A DNA stretch of 64,000 bases from the IMG/VR virus record IMGVR_UViG_3300047472_000309, positions 246,655-310,654 of that record. The stretch is one strand, 5' to 3'. The position numbers were made by a program, and so were the translations under genes. Shown here piece by piece: positions 1-8,117 of this stretch. Each line of letters begins with the position of its first letter. Position 1 is the first letter of the stretch. Source of the DNA: a virus. Under the pieces are notes generated by a model that ran no database searches, had not been told where the DNA came from, and saw only the letters and a list, made by a program, of their open reading frames with translations.

Positions 1-440
1 ACGCAGTCAAATGACCCGGTGTACCCGTAGGAGGTCGACAGCGCAGTCAACGTCACGTGGGTGTTACCGTCGCTGCCGGTCGTGGTCTGCGCGTCGGCAA
101 TATCTGCCATCGTGAGCGTGAAGCCATACTGGTCACGAATCGTGGTGAGCACCGTGGACACATCGTTACCCGGTGCGGCCGTAATCAGCACCGGCGAGAA
201 GTTGGACCACGCACCCAGATCGAGTCGATCGTAGTACAGCGTCAGGTAGCCCCGCATGGGAGCGCCCGGATTCATCAACACACTAACTTTGGTGTTCTTT
301 CCACCCGCCACGTCCGCTTGTTCAGCGGTGGTCGTAGGCTTGATAGCCTGGACAGTGAATTGGCTTGAAGTAACCGTCAGGCCAGAGGCCGCACTGATCA
401 TTGACGCGAGGTCATCAATCGAGCTTTGATACAGACTCAC
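1..440 (-). CDS. Virion/fibre-like paralogue 1 (partial, C-terminus outside window)
   Basis: The minus strand is open from a GTG at 438-440 to the window edge. The start is supported by a GGGAGG Shine-Dalgarno at 447-452. The translation begins MSLYQSSIDDLASMIS and shows the hallmarks of the eight downstream genes: an N-terminal helix, a YLTLYYDRLDL strand (the YRRLDL motif of the others), a YGFTLTMADIAD segment and a YGYTGSF motif (SLGWxGS in the others). It is therefore the first of nine tandem paralogues. The function is inferred as a virion surface or tail-fibre subunit from the tandem arrangement and beta-rich composition; no enzymatic motif is seen. Confidence 0.75.
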   Translation of the reverse strand, partial: MSLYQSSIDDLASMISAASGLTVTSSQFTVQAIKPTTTAEQADVAGGKNTKVSVLMNPGAPMRGYLTLYYDRLDLGAWSNFSPVLITAAPGNDVSTVLTTIRDQYGFTLTMADIADAQTTTGSDGNTHVTLTALSTSYGYTGSFDC

Positions 441-452
441 GCTGACCTCCCG

Positions 453-1334
453 TTAATTAAAATGCAAGTAGAGCTGACCCTGAAACCAGGACCCTGCGAC
501 AGCCGTGATCACTGTCACGTTAGCGTACTTGTTACTGTTCGCACCCGGCACGCTTGCAGCGGGCAGCACATAGCGCGTCATCGCCAAATTACCCAGACCG
601 CCTTGGGTAGCTGAATCCTGCCCACTGAAATTCAGGTCTGGGCGGCTTTGTTGCAAATACGCGAGCACAGCCGAGTAGTTCGCCTGGGTCCAGTTGGTCG
701 GTGTGGCTGACGCAACGGACGAAGGCAAAGCCAGCAAGGCCGTGCGAATCTGTGAGCAATCCAACCCATAGGTCAACACGTCGGCTTGGGGCTTACGGCC
801 ACCGCCAAAGGTATTGCCCCCTGGATACAGCTTACCAGCGAGCACTTGATTCGTGATCGCCTGGTGCATGGTCGGCACCCCCTGCGTCCACTTAAACGTG
901 AACGAGCCTTCGTAGCACAGCGAGCCTGCGACGATCGAAACCGGGTACGACGTTCCGGAGGTAAAGCTCGTGTTGCTAAAGTCACTCGGCACCAACTCCG
1001 TACCGTACTTCGTATTGAACGCCGTACAGAACTGCGCCGCCGTCATGGTAGTTGAGCCGAGATAGTTATCCAGCGTCAACGTCATGCTGCGGAAAAGATT
1101 GGCGAGGTTAATTCGCCGGTAGTACAGCGTCTGCGTCCCGATATACTTACCGAGGTTACCCGGCACTGAGAGCAGTCTAAGACTCGTGTCCTGGATCTGT
1201 CCCGACCCAGGCGTTACTGCAGTTGGCACCAACGTCCGAAGCATGTCGACCGTCAGCGGCACCTTCAAGCCCGGATTCGACGTGTTAATCAACCCGAGCA
1301 AGGTGTTCAACTGCGTGTCAAGAAATGGGTACAT
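453..1334 (-). CDS. Virion/fibre-like paralogue 2, 293 aa
   Basis: Two-part protein. The N-terminal domain (about residues 1-165) has LNTLLGLINTSNPGL, then LYYRRINLANLF, then KYGTELVPSDF and SLCYEGSFTF. The second domain (about 170-293) starts at LYPGGNTFGG and ends with the family signature LYLHFN. The second domain has a helical middle (YSAVLAYLQQSRPDL) followed by beta strands. The start has GAGGTG upstream. Only 12 bases separate it from paralogue 1, so the two are probably co-transcribed. Multiple paralogous adjacent virion genes are also known in phiKZ-like phages (the 131-135 region); assignment as a fibre-like structural protein rests on that analogy. Confidence 0.7.
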   Translation of the reverse strand: MYPFLDTQLNTLLGLINTSNPGLKVPLTVDMLRTLVPTAVTPGSGQIQDTSLRLLSVPGNLGKYIGTQTLYYRRINLANLFRSMTLTLDNYLGSTTMTAAQFCTAFNTKYGTELVPSDFSNTSFTSGTSYPVSIVAGSLCYEGSFTFKWTQGVPTMHQAITNQVLAGKLYPGGNTFGGGRKPQADVLTYGLDCSQIRTALLALPSSVASATPTNWTQANYSAVLAYLQQSRPDLNFSGQDSATQGGLGNLAMTRYVLPAASVPGANSNKYANVTVITAVAGSWFQGQLYLHFN

Positions 1335-1350
1335 TCAACACCTCGTTTCA

Positions 1351-1373
1351 GGGAGTGGGGGTGACCCACTCCC
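1351..1373 (-). terminator. Hairpin between paralogues 2 and 3
   Basis: GGGAGTGGG (1351-1359) pairs with CCCACTCCC (1365-1373) around a 5-base loop. It lies in the 52-base gap after the stop of the gene at 1387. CTATGC follows on the plus strand, the same flank as in the other hairpins of this genome. There is no U-tract. Confidence 0.6.
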
Positions 1374-1386
1374 CTATGCTCTCGAC

Positions 1387-2280
1387 TTAGAAGTTGTTCG
1401 GGTCGAACGGATCGTTGTAGTGCAGATACAACGTGCCCGAAGGCGTCGTCTGACTCGCCGCCAGCTGAATGGCCATCACGTACTTGTACGCCGGATTAGT
1501 CGGATTGTTCACTGCGTCATTCAGTCCGTTCGAGAGAATGGTCGCCCCCGTCAAGTTCCAAGTCGTGTTCGCACCCGTGTCCACCCACAACGCCTTACCT
1601 GCGCCAACATCTACCGCCTGGATAGCGGCTAACACGGCATCGAGCTGCGCTTGCGTCATCGCGCCCGGCGCATAGGTGAGGAAGGTCGATTGCCATGACG
1701 TAAAGTCGTACGGATACAGATAGGCCGGACCGTACACCGCGGTAGCGGGCGGTGCTGACGCATCGGCCACCGGATAGTTAATACCCGGCAATTGCGTGGT
1801 CGAGGCAGCTGCATCAAGCGGCACGCCGCCTGCGACGACATTGAGCATCACACTACCTTGCCAGCCAAGCGAATTCGGATCGGCCGAAAGCTGCACCTGA
1901 CCCGTACCGTCGCCATTGAGCGTGATGGGCAGATTCTGCAAATCCCCCTGCACGAACTGGATACCCAGGTAGTATGCGAGCTGCGGTAGGATGTCCCAGG
2001 TCGTCTGAGGGTTGCTCACGGCCAGATCCGTGACACCGGGCAGATTGGCCAGCTGGGCCAAATCGAGGCGATTGTAGAGAATCACCTGCGAGCCTTGATA
2101 ACTTACTGAAGCCGCCGTTACTTTCACAGCGGTGTTGCGATCGCTTGACAGACCTTGCCAGGTCCCCGAGACCACTTTCGGATTCGAGAACGACAGATCA
2201 GACGCCATAAACGGCGTCGCATTGGCCGCGTTGATCGCGTTCAGCAAATCAGTCAAGGATGGGAGTTGAAAAGTCGACAT
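1387..2280 (-). CDS. Virion/fibre-like paralogue 3, 297 aa
   Basis: Family features in order: LTDLLNAINAANATPF at the N-terminus, YNRLDLAQLANLPG near residue 75, YLGIQFVQGDLQN, then SLGWQGSVMLNVV near residue 145. The second domain runs from about 165 (INYPVADAS) and contains YPYDFTSWQSTFLTY, ending TLYLHYNDPFDPNNF. The start follows TAAGGGTGAGAT. The C-terminal tail after LHYN is slightly longer than in the neighbours. A structural role is inferred from family membership; nothing suggests catalysis. Confidence 0.7.
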   Translation of the reverse strand: MSTFQLPSLTDLLNAINAANATPFMASDLSFSNPKVVSGTWQGLSSDRNTAVKVTAASVSYQGSQVILYNRLDLAQLANLPGVTDLAVSNPQTTWDILPQLAYYLGIQFVQGDLQNLPITLNGDGTGQVQLSADPNSLGWQGSVMLNVVAGGVPLDAAASTTQLPGINYPVADASAPPATAVYGPAYLYPYDFTSWQSTFLTYAPGAMTQAQLDAVLAAIQAVDVGAGKALWVDTGANTTWNLTGATILSNGLNDAVNNPTNPAYKYVMAIQLAASQTTPSGTLYLHYNDPFDPNNF

Positions 2281-2289
2281 ATCTCACCC

Positions 2290-3267
2290 TTAAACGTTGT
2301 AATGCAAGATGATCCGGCCCGCACCCCACGACGCTGCTCCAGGCAGATCGAGATACAGTGCGCGATTGAAGTACTTGCTGTCCGCTTCCGGCAGGGCCGC
2401 ACTGGGCAGGGTCACGTTCGTGAACTTTAGCCCATACAGACTGTACGGGGTCGAGGCCGGATTGGTGAAGTTGTACTGCCCGACGGTTGCTGCGTTGATC
2501 GAAGCCAGCAGCGAGTTATGGACTGTCGCGCCTGTGCCGGTTTGGGTGCCCAGGGCGTAGCTGGTCAAGTAAACAAGGACTTGAGCCAAGCTCTGGCTCG
2601 CCGCTACACCCGCTTGGTTAAGCGCATTAGTCCAGTCAATCGAGTAGAAATCCAGATCCGGCACGTAGATCGAGTTATCGACCACGTTACGCCCACCAGG
2701 GAACACTCGCGCGTTTTCCAGACTCGTCACCGAAATCATCGAACCGATGTCTTGCGGCGCTTGCACCCAGTAAAGCGCAAAGCTCCCGATGAAACCGGGG
2801 CTGCCGGTGGCGGCAGCGACGTTCACCGAGCTGTTACGCGTGCCTGCGGCCAGACCGATCGCCGCAACGGCGTTGGTGTTACCCGCGGGCAGGCTTGCAT
2901 CGACGATGTCGGTTGCGCTCAGGCTCAGACCGTACTTGGCGTTGATCGATGGCAACAAGTCCGAGATCTTGTACGGGGAAACACCTGCTCCAGCAGGCGA
3001 ATACTTGTAAATAACGATCGGCAGATTGCGAAACAAAATGCCGAAATCCAACCGACGATACAACAGCGTGGTGTTACCCACGTATTTGGTTCCGGCCTGT
3101 GCGGTGACCTTGATCGACGTATTCTGAACATTACCGCCCGTGGGAGTGACAGCGGTCGGCGTCCCGTAAAGCGCATTCGTCGCGGTCAGCGGTACAGGCA
3201 GAGAGGGATTCGCTTGGTTGATCAGGTCAACCAGCATCTGCATGGACTGCTTGGGATAAAGAGACAT
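2290..3267 (-). CDS. Virion/fibre-like paralogue 4, 325 aa
   Basis: Family signatures: MLVDLINQANPSLPVPLTATN, then LLYRRLDFGILFRNLP, KYGLSLSATDIVD, and GFIGSFALYW as the counterpart of SLGWxGS. The second domain begins VFPGGRNVVD and carries YVPDLDFYSIDWTNAL, close to the equivalent segments of paralogues 2 and 8. It ends with RIILHYNV. The ribosome-binding site is weak (AGGGCTT). It is the longest ordinary two-domain member and lies 9 bases downstream of paralogue 5, so it is part of the same transcription unit. Confidence 0.7.
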   Translation of the reverse strand: MSLYPKQSMQMLVDLINQANPSLPVPLTATNALYGTPTAVTPTGGNVQNTSIKVTAQAGTKYVGNTTLLYRRLDFGILFRNLPIVIYKYSPAGAGVSPYKISDLLPSINAKYGLSLSATDIVDASLPAGNTNAVAAIGLAAGTRNSSVNVAAATGSPGFIGSFALYWVQAPQDIGSMISVTSLENARVFPGGRNVVDNSIYVPDLDFYSIDWTNALNQAGVAASQSLAQVLVYLTSYALGTQTGTGATVHNSLLASINAATVGQYNFTNPASTPYSLYGLKFTNVTLPSAALPEADSKYFNRALYLDLPGAASWGAGRIILHYNV

Positions 3268-3277
3268 GGTTCAAGCC

Positions 3278-4150
3278 CTAACGATTTTCGAGGACGTTGT
3301 AGTGAAAGTACAGGGCGCTGCCATAGAAGACGCCGCCCCAAATCGTACCGAGAATCACTACCCGATCAAAATTCTTGTTGCTGTCGGCAATCTGCGAGGT
3401 CGCATAATCACTTGCGCCGGTTCGATTGTACTGGGCGTCCGGAAAGTAAGGAATCCCGACTTTCGCACAGGCTGCGCTAAGCGTCGCGTAGTCCGCAATG
3501 CCGTTGTAGCCGACGTACTGGTTAAGAGCGTAGTACTTGATCGCCAACGCATCACGCATCGACGTGAAGTCGTAGTTCCACAGGTAATCGCGGCCATTCA
3601 AACGGTACGGCTGATGGTTGACGAGCGCGGCACTATAGTCATCAAACATCGTGTTCAGTCGATTGCTGGCGACCACCACATTCAGGTGCGGCTTGTCGTG
3701 GGTAATCGTGATGTCGACTGAGCCTTTCCACCCGAGCGAGTCATCGGCTGCTACCAGCGTCACGGTGCTCGACTGCAATAACGGCGGTGTGGTGATGTCC
3801 TGGGGAACGAAATCGTCCTCTTGCAGGAACGTCCCCAAGGACGCATTCATCAACGTAGCGATGCTCGCCAGCGTAAAGTTATCGAGCGACGCGAGCGACA
3901 CCTTGCCAGCGAGATTGGAGAGGGGCACGCGGGTGTATTGAATCACCGCGTCCCCGTAGTAGCCGCGACCTGGCACCCCTGTGACGTCCACCGTGGTATC
4001 GTAGCCCACTGCACCATCTGGCGCAGCTTGCGGCGTACCGAAAATCAGGTTCTTATCCGAGAAGATCGGATTCGGGGTGAACGTCTCATTGAGCAGGATA
4101 ATCAGCTGCTCTCCGGAGAGAGTCGTCGGCTGTGACGTAATGCCTGTCAT
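3278..4150 (-). CDS. Virion/fibre-like paralogue 5, 290 aa
   Basis: The ATG at 4150 is preferred over the GTG one codon upstream because AAGGAGAGAGTG gives correct spacing. The N-terminal domain has LIILLNETFTPNPIF, VIQYTRVPLSNLA and DSLGWKGSVDITI. The second domain has YLWNYDFTSMRDALAIKYYAL and ends ALYFHYNVLENR. It follows paralogue 6 at a 15-base interval. Its role is inferred to match its paralogues: an assembled virion or fibre component. Confidence 0.7.
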   Translation of the reverse strand: MTGITSQPTTLSGEQLIILLNETFTPNPIFSDKNLIFGTPQAAPDGAVGYDTTVDVTGVPGRGYYGDAVIQYTRVPLSNLAGKVSLASLDNFTLASIATLMNASLGTFLQEDDFVPQDITTPPLLQSSTVTLVAADDSLGWKGSVDITITHDKPHLNVVVASNRLNTMFDDYSAALVNHQPYRLNGRDYLWNYDFTSMRDALAIKYYALNQYVGYNGIADYATLSAACAKVGIPYFPDAQYNRTGASDYATSQIADSNKNFDRVVILGTIWGGVFYGSALYFHYNVLENR

Positions 4151-4165
4151 CACTCTCTCCTTGGT

Positions 4166-5668
4166 TTAATCAACATAGAACGGATCGGTGTTCGGTGTGA
4201 AGGCTGCCGAATACCGCGCGACGTGACTGATACGCAGCTCTTCGATAAAGCCGTTTTGCACCACGGCCGGACCGAAGTACTGGGTCGCCCCGATATAAAG
4301 CCCGTCGCTATTCACACCCCAGTTACCAAAGGTGCTACTGGTCGCGACTGGCACGCCATTCACGTAGAGCGTTGCTACGCCGCTGAGACTCACGAGTGCC
4401 ACGTGGTTCCACGCGCTGACATTCAGCCCCGCCCCATCAATCTCCTGGCTGCCGTCTGCGTTGTAAGCGTAAAGCCGCCCACCATTCACCGACAGCGCAT
4501 TGCCCGAACCCTTTGCCACCAACACCTGATGCGTCGTGATGTCGCTCAGGAAGGTATTGAACTCAATGGTAAAGTCGCCCGTCAATCGCAGTTCCGGTGC
4601 ATCCGGCGTCGTTACGCCGCCGTTGCCCGGAATCAGCAACGACGAACCACCCCAGAGCGACTGCGCAGTGGAAATCGCTGCGCCGCCGTTGGCGGTGAGT
4701 ACCCGCGCCGGATAGGCCTGGTCATGCAAAACAGTCGAGCCATTGATACCGTCAAAGCGCAACAACATCGCGGTCTTCACGGGCGGCAACACGTCGGTGT
4801 TCGCATACGGGTCGATGAGACCATAATGCAGGAACATGTAACCGGAGTAACCCAGCGAGTACGAGTTGTTCAGCTTGACAATCAGTACGTACTGGTAAGC
4901 CGGGTTGGGGGTACAGATCGAATCGCCCAGCGGCACGAAGTCCGACACCAGGCCGTTGTACACCACCGAAGCGCCTTGCAAGCTGTACTGGGCCGCCGCG
5001 GTGTTGGTCCAGTTGTTACCGGTCAATGCTTTCAGATCCAGCGTCAACTGCGTGAGGTCATTGCTTGCCGTCGTGTAGTTCTGCAAATGCGCCTGATACG
5101 GCGTCATGTCGCGGAAGTACGAATACAGCTCACCGAAGGGCTTGCCTGCATCAGTATTCGGATACAACAGACCCGCGAGCGTGGTGCCGGTAGCCACTGT
5201 GCCCAGATCGTAGTTACCAGCTTGGAACGGCAGCGTCACCGAACCAATCCAGCCTAACGAATTGGGCTGCGCAGTCAAGGTGACGGAGCCCGAGCCATCC
5301 GGGCCAATCACCAGCGGCGTGCTGTCGTTCAGGTCGCCTGCAACAAAGTTCAGACCGAAGTTCGCATTGAGCACAGCCCAGAAATCTGCGACCGTGGTCC
5401 AGCCGTTGCCAAAGATCGGCTGGGGCAAGAGGATCGCCAAGTCCGCCAGATTCAGGCGTCGATAATAAACCGTTTGCGCGCCTTGGTACGGCGCATTGAC
5501 ATCGTTGACCGTAATTAGCAGCGACGTGTTTTCAATTCCCTGGGGGTCCTGATAGACGACAGGATTGCCAAAGATGTACTGACTGGGCACGAGTGTCACG
5601 CCCTTGTTCTGAGCCGCAATCGCACTCAGAATCGCAGTCAGTGGTGCGGGATAAAGCGTTTGCGCCAT
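4166..5668 (-). CDS. Virion/fibre-like paralogue 6 with C-terminal LamG-like domain, 500 aa
   Basis: Residues 1-285 are the ordinary two-domain family body (YYRRLNLADLA, NSLGWIGSVTL, MFLHYGLIDPY). Residues about 300-495 are an extra jelly-roll domain of the LamG/concanavalin type, recognised by LRFDGINGS, FTIEFNTFLSD, AWNHVALVSLSGVATLYVNG and FIEELRISHVARYSAAFTP. This last segment is the typical end of LamG domains in phage fibres. Such domains usually bind carbohydrate, so this member may contact the host surface. It is the only one of the nine with this addition, which suggests domain acquisition by one array member. Confidence 0.8.
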   Translation of the reverse strand: MAQTLYPAPLTAILSAIAAQNKGVTLVPSQYIFGNPVVYQDPQGIENTSLLITVNDVNAPYQGAQTVYYRRLNLADLAILLPQPIFGNGWTTVADFWAVLNANFGLNFVAGDLNDSTPLVIGPDGSGSVTLTAQPNSLGWIGSVTLPFQAGNYDLGTVATGTTLAGLLYPNTDAGKPFGELYSYFRDMTPYQAHLQNYTTASNDLTQLTLDLKALTGNNWTNTAAAQYSLQGASVVYNGLVSDFVPLGDSICTPNPAYQYVLIVKLNNSYSLGYSGYMFLHYGLIDPYANTDVLPPVKTAMLLRFDGINGSTVLHDQAYPARVLTANGGAAISTAQSLWGGSSLLIPGNGGVTTPDAPELRLTGDFTIEFNTFLSDITTHQVLVAKGSGNALSVNGGRLYAYNADGSQEIDGAGLNVSAWNHVALVSLSGVATLYVNGVPVATSSTFGNWGVNSDGLYIGATQYFGPAVVQNGFIEELRISHVARYSAAFTPNTDPFYVD

Positions 5669-5676
5669 GACTAATC

Positions 5677-6507
5677 CTAGCTCTGGTTATAGTGGATGAG
5701 CGCCGCGCCTACGTAGGTGCCACCCACCACGTTTTTCTGAACCACGACCCGCTCAAAGCTGGTGTTCGCGCCAGGATACTTCGAAGTCGCGTAATCGGTC
5801 ACCATGCCTGCTACAGGGGTGGGCCAGTCGGTGTAGCCAAACTGTTTCTGAATCGCTGCCTTGAGCAACGCCAGATTACTCCAGGTACCATTCGCGCTCA
5901 CGGCCAGCGCATTGGCTGCGGCCGTCGTGCTGTAGAACGGCGACATATCGACATTCCACATCTGCATGCCGATGTCAAGCTTATTGAGCGTCGGGTCGAT
6001 CTTATCGTAGTTTTGTGTGTCCAAACTCACACTGCGGATAACCGAAGAGAGTTCCGGCCAGATCCGGTGAAATTCCAATACCATCGAGCCGGTATAGCCG
6101 AGCGAAGTCGGTTTGGCGACGATGTTAATATTGACTGCCGCGCCTGCGTCGACGCGCGCGATGTTGGTATCAACGACGTCGTCCTGGGTAAAGTTCAACC
6201 CCAGGTACGCATTGACCGTGTCGAGCATGTGGTACAACGTATCGGCACCCACACTGCGCATGACCGGAATATAGTCGTAGGCTTGCGTGAGGTTAATGCG
6301 CTGATACTTAAAATCCTGATACCCGTGATATACCGTCCCCAACACCCCAGTGGTCGGGACGATAGAAGACTTGCCGTCCGAGGCACTCGGGTCCAGACGT
6401 GCGCCGCCCAGATACAGGTTACTTTTCGTAACCGGTGTCGGAAGATGCGGGTTTGCCTGATTAATGAGTGCCAACAGCCGGTCGGAAGCGACTGGCACAA
6501 AAGACAT
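5677..6507 (-). CDS. Virion/fibre-like paralogue 7, 276 aa
   Basis: Family features: RLLALINQANPHLPTPVTKSN, FKYQRINLTQAYDYIP, AYLGLNFTQDDVVDT and TSLGYTGSMVLEF. The second domain includes MWNVDMSPFYSTTAAANAL and ends GAALIHYNQS. The start follows TTAAGGGGTACGT, with good spacing. A 9-bp hairpin lies just upstream (6529-6550), so transcripts from paralogue 8 may be reduced or processed before this gene. Confidence 0.7.
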   Translation of the reverse strand: MSFVPVASDRLLALINQANPHLPTPVTKSNLYLGGARLDPSASDGKSSIVPTTGVLGTVYHGYQDFKYQRINLTQAYDYIPVMRSVGADTLYHMLDTVNAYLGLNFTQDDVVDTNIARVDAGAAVNINIVAKPTSLGYTGSMVLEFHRIWPELSSVIRSVSLDTQNYDKIDPTLNKLDIGMQMWNVDMSPFYSTTAAANALAVSANGTWSNLALLKAAIQKQFGYTDWPTPVAGMVTDYATSKYPGANTSFERVVVQKNVVGGTYVGAALIHYNQS

Positions 6508-6528
6508 ACGTACCCCTTAACGAATAAA

Positions 6529-6550
6529 GAGGGGACCCGAAGGTCCCCTC
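6529..6550 (-). terminator. UUCG-tetraloop hairpin upstream of paralogue 7
   Basis: GAGGGGACC (6529-6537) pairs perfectly with GGTCCCCTC (6542-6550). On the minus strand the loop is UUCG closed by C-G, the very stable cUUCGg class. Only a short TTTATT follows on the minus strand. It sits between the stop at 6580 and the start at 6507. Confidence 0.7.
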
Positions 6551-6579
6551 TCGTTTTAGGTCTGAACCAACAAAACGAC

Positions 6580-7110
6580 TTAAGCCGGTTGGGTGTACAC
6601 GAGACCCGTGAGCGTCGGTGACGTAATGACGCTCGACAGCGGAATGTCGTTGGACTTGAGCGTGAGGGTCATCACGCCTTCGTAGACGACCGAATCCGCC
6701 GTGGCTGCAATCTGGAAGTTGTGCTCTTCGTTCGGGATGCCGCCGGTGAAGGTCGGCAGCGGGCCGTCCGTGTAATCAGCCGCCGTCAGGTTGATCTGGT
6801 AGGCGACGTTCACTTCCGGAATCATATCCGAAATGTTCACCGCATTACCGAGCGCGTAGGTCGTCGAGCGCGCGCCCGGAATCGTTGCCAGGTCCACCCG
6901 GTTGTAGTTCACCACCACATCGCCCGTGTAGCCCGAACCCGCTTGCGCGGACACCGTGATTTGCGTGTCCGGGTTCGGATTGGTACCCGTCATGGCCGTC
7001 GGAATCCCGAAGGAGATCAGAGCGAGCGTCAGGGCACTGGCGTTGTCGTGGTTGATCTGATCCAGAAGGACCTGATCGGGGTCTTTGGTAAAGTCAAGTT
7101 GCCATGCCAT
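6580..7110 (-). CDS. Virion/fibre-like paralogue 8, single-domain form, 176 aa
   Basis: The ATG at 7110 (MAWQLDFTKD) follows AAGG at suitable spacing; the longer reading frame upstream has no such support. It has the family N-terminal domain (VVNYNRVDLATIPG, then VYEGVMTLTL) but stops after SLxGLVY with the tail SPTLTGLVYTQPA. This is the junction where the other members begin their second domain. It is therefore a one-domain family member, closest in form to paralogue 9, which has a nearly identical ending. It could cap or link the longer members; that is inference. Confidence 0.7.
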   Translation of the reverse strand: MAWQLDFTKDPDQVLLDQINHDNASALTLALISFGIPTAMTGTNPNPDTQITVSAQAGSGYTGDVVVNYNRVDLATIPGARSTTYALGNAVNISDMIPEVNVAYQINLTAADYTDGPLPTFTGGIPNEEHNFQIAATADSVVYEGVMTLTLKSNDIPLSSVITSPTLTGLVYTQPA

Positions 7111-7184
7111 TTTCGTTACCTTCTGGAAGGTTAATGGAGTCGAAGAAAACACACATTCGCATAGGATGCGCCAACTTTTACTGC

Positions 7185-7724
7185 TTACACAGGGGGCTGG
7201 ACGTAGACCAGACCACTCAGCGTAGGACGAACAATCACCGAACTGAGGGGAATTAACGCCCCCGGTAATTGAACCTGGAACTCATAAGTCGAGTCCAGCC
7301 ATGCTAGGGAATTGGCACCGATTACACTGAGCGTGTAGGTGCTTTGTTCTTCGCGGTAGACTGTGTCTTCAACCTCGTCGGGCGTCAGGTTAAGGCCCAA
7401 CGCTTCGTTGATCGCATCCAACGAAGCATGAATAGAAAACGGAAACGCCTCGATGACGACGGGCTTAATAAAACCCGCAGGGAGCAACGACAGTACGCTT
7501 AATGGTAGACGCCAGTAATGGATGTCCTCCGGCCCCACGTAGTCGGTCCCTGCTGCCGGAGTAAGCGTCACCTGGGTGTTCCGCCCCCGAGCATCGGAAT
7601 ACTCTTGGGGTTGTCCATACGTAAAATCAACGTGCTCAACCCGATGCAAGCCGGGGTTGTAGGCGTTAATCAAAGCGGTCAAACGATCGCTACTCAATCC
7701 ACCGTAAGGCTTAGGTGTGGCCAT
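7185..7724 (-). CDS. Virion/fibre-like paralogue 9, single-domain form, 179 aa
   Basis: The sequence RLTALINAYNPGL, HYWRLPLSVLSLLP, ALGLNLTPDEVEDT and SLAWLDSTYEF matches the family N-terminal domain. The ending PLSSVIVRPTLSGLVYVQPP matches the end of paralogue 8. It is the most upstream gene of the array on the minus strand, 100 bases downstream of the small membrane protein gene and a UUCG hairpin. Having two one-domain copies at the promoter-proximal end and six or seven two-domain copies after it suggests stepwise duplication. Confidence 0.7.
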   Translation of the reverse strand: MATPKPYGGLSSDRLTALINAYNPGLHRVEHVDFTYGQPQEYSDARGRNTQVTLTPAAGTDYVGPEDIHYWRLPLSVLSLLPAGFIKPVVIEAFPFSIHASLDAINEALGLNLTPDEVEDTVYREEQSTYTLSVIGANSLAWLDSTYEFQVQLPGALIPLSSVIVRPTLSGLVYVQPPV

Positions 7725-7800
7725 GGTGTTGGTCCCGAGATTGAATAATTAATCATAGAATTGACGATATTTTCTTACTGGACCATGCCAACGGCATAAA

Positions 7801-7820
7801 GGGAGAGCCGAAGCTCTCCC
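7801..7820 (-). terminator. UUCG-tetraloop hairpin
   Basis: GGGAGAGC (7801-7808) pairs with GCTCTCCC (7813-7820). The minus-strand loop is UUCG closed by C-G, preceded on the plus strand by GGCATAAA. It lies directly after the stop of the gene at 7827, separating it from the fibre-like array. Confidence 0.7.
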
Positions 7821-7826
7821 CTTAAG

Positions 7827-8078
7827 TCAGGGCGTTAAAGCACGCAACCCTTGATAGCCGTGAGTGTCTTCCTTGAAACAGCGAAAGGGCTGACACACCT
7901 GCAAGATCGCCCCGTGTTCGAGATCGGCTACGAGTAACCGCGCGAACTCTGCCACCGGGATCAACGGCGTAGCCTGGGGCAAGAACGGAGTGATAAAGGA
8001 CATGGTGCCAGCCGTTGCGGCAACCACCACATAGACAAGCGCTGCCATCATGAGCGCTCGGGCCAGCAGCTGACGCAT
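7827..8078 (-). CDS. Small membrane protein, 83 aa
   Basis: The start is supported by GAGGGGAGCACC immediately upstream. The N-terminus has a few charged residues followed by a hydrophobic stretch (residues about 7-33, ALMMAALVYVVVAATAGTMS), predicted as a membrane segment or uncleaved signal anchor. The C-terminal 40 residues are hydrophilic with two cysteines. No family is recognised. Its place between baseplate-like and fibre-like genes, and the terminator just behind it, suggest late expression. A holin- or spanin-like role is possible but unsupported. Confidence 0.6.
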   Translation of the reverse strand: MRQLLARALMMAALVYVVVAATAGTMSFITPFLPQATPLIPVAEFARLLVADLEHGAILQVCQPFRCFKEDTHGYQGLRALTP

Positions 8079-8117
8079 GGTGCTCCCCTCGTAAAACGTC
8101 GACGCTATCGTGCTCGA

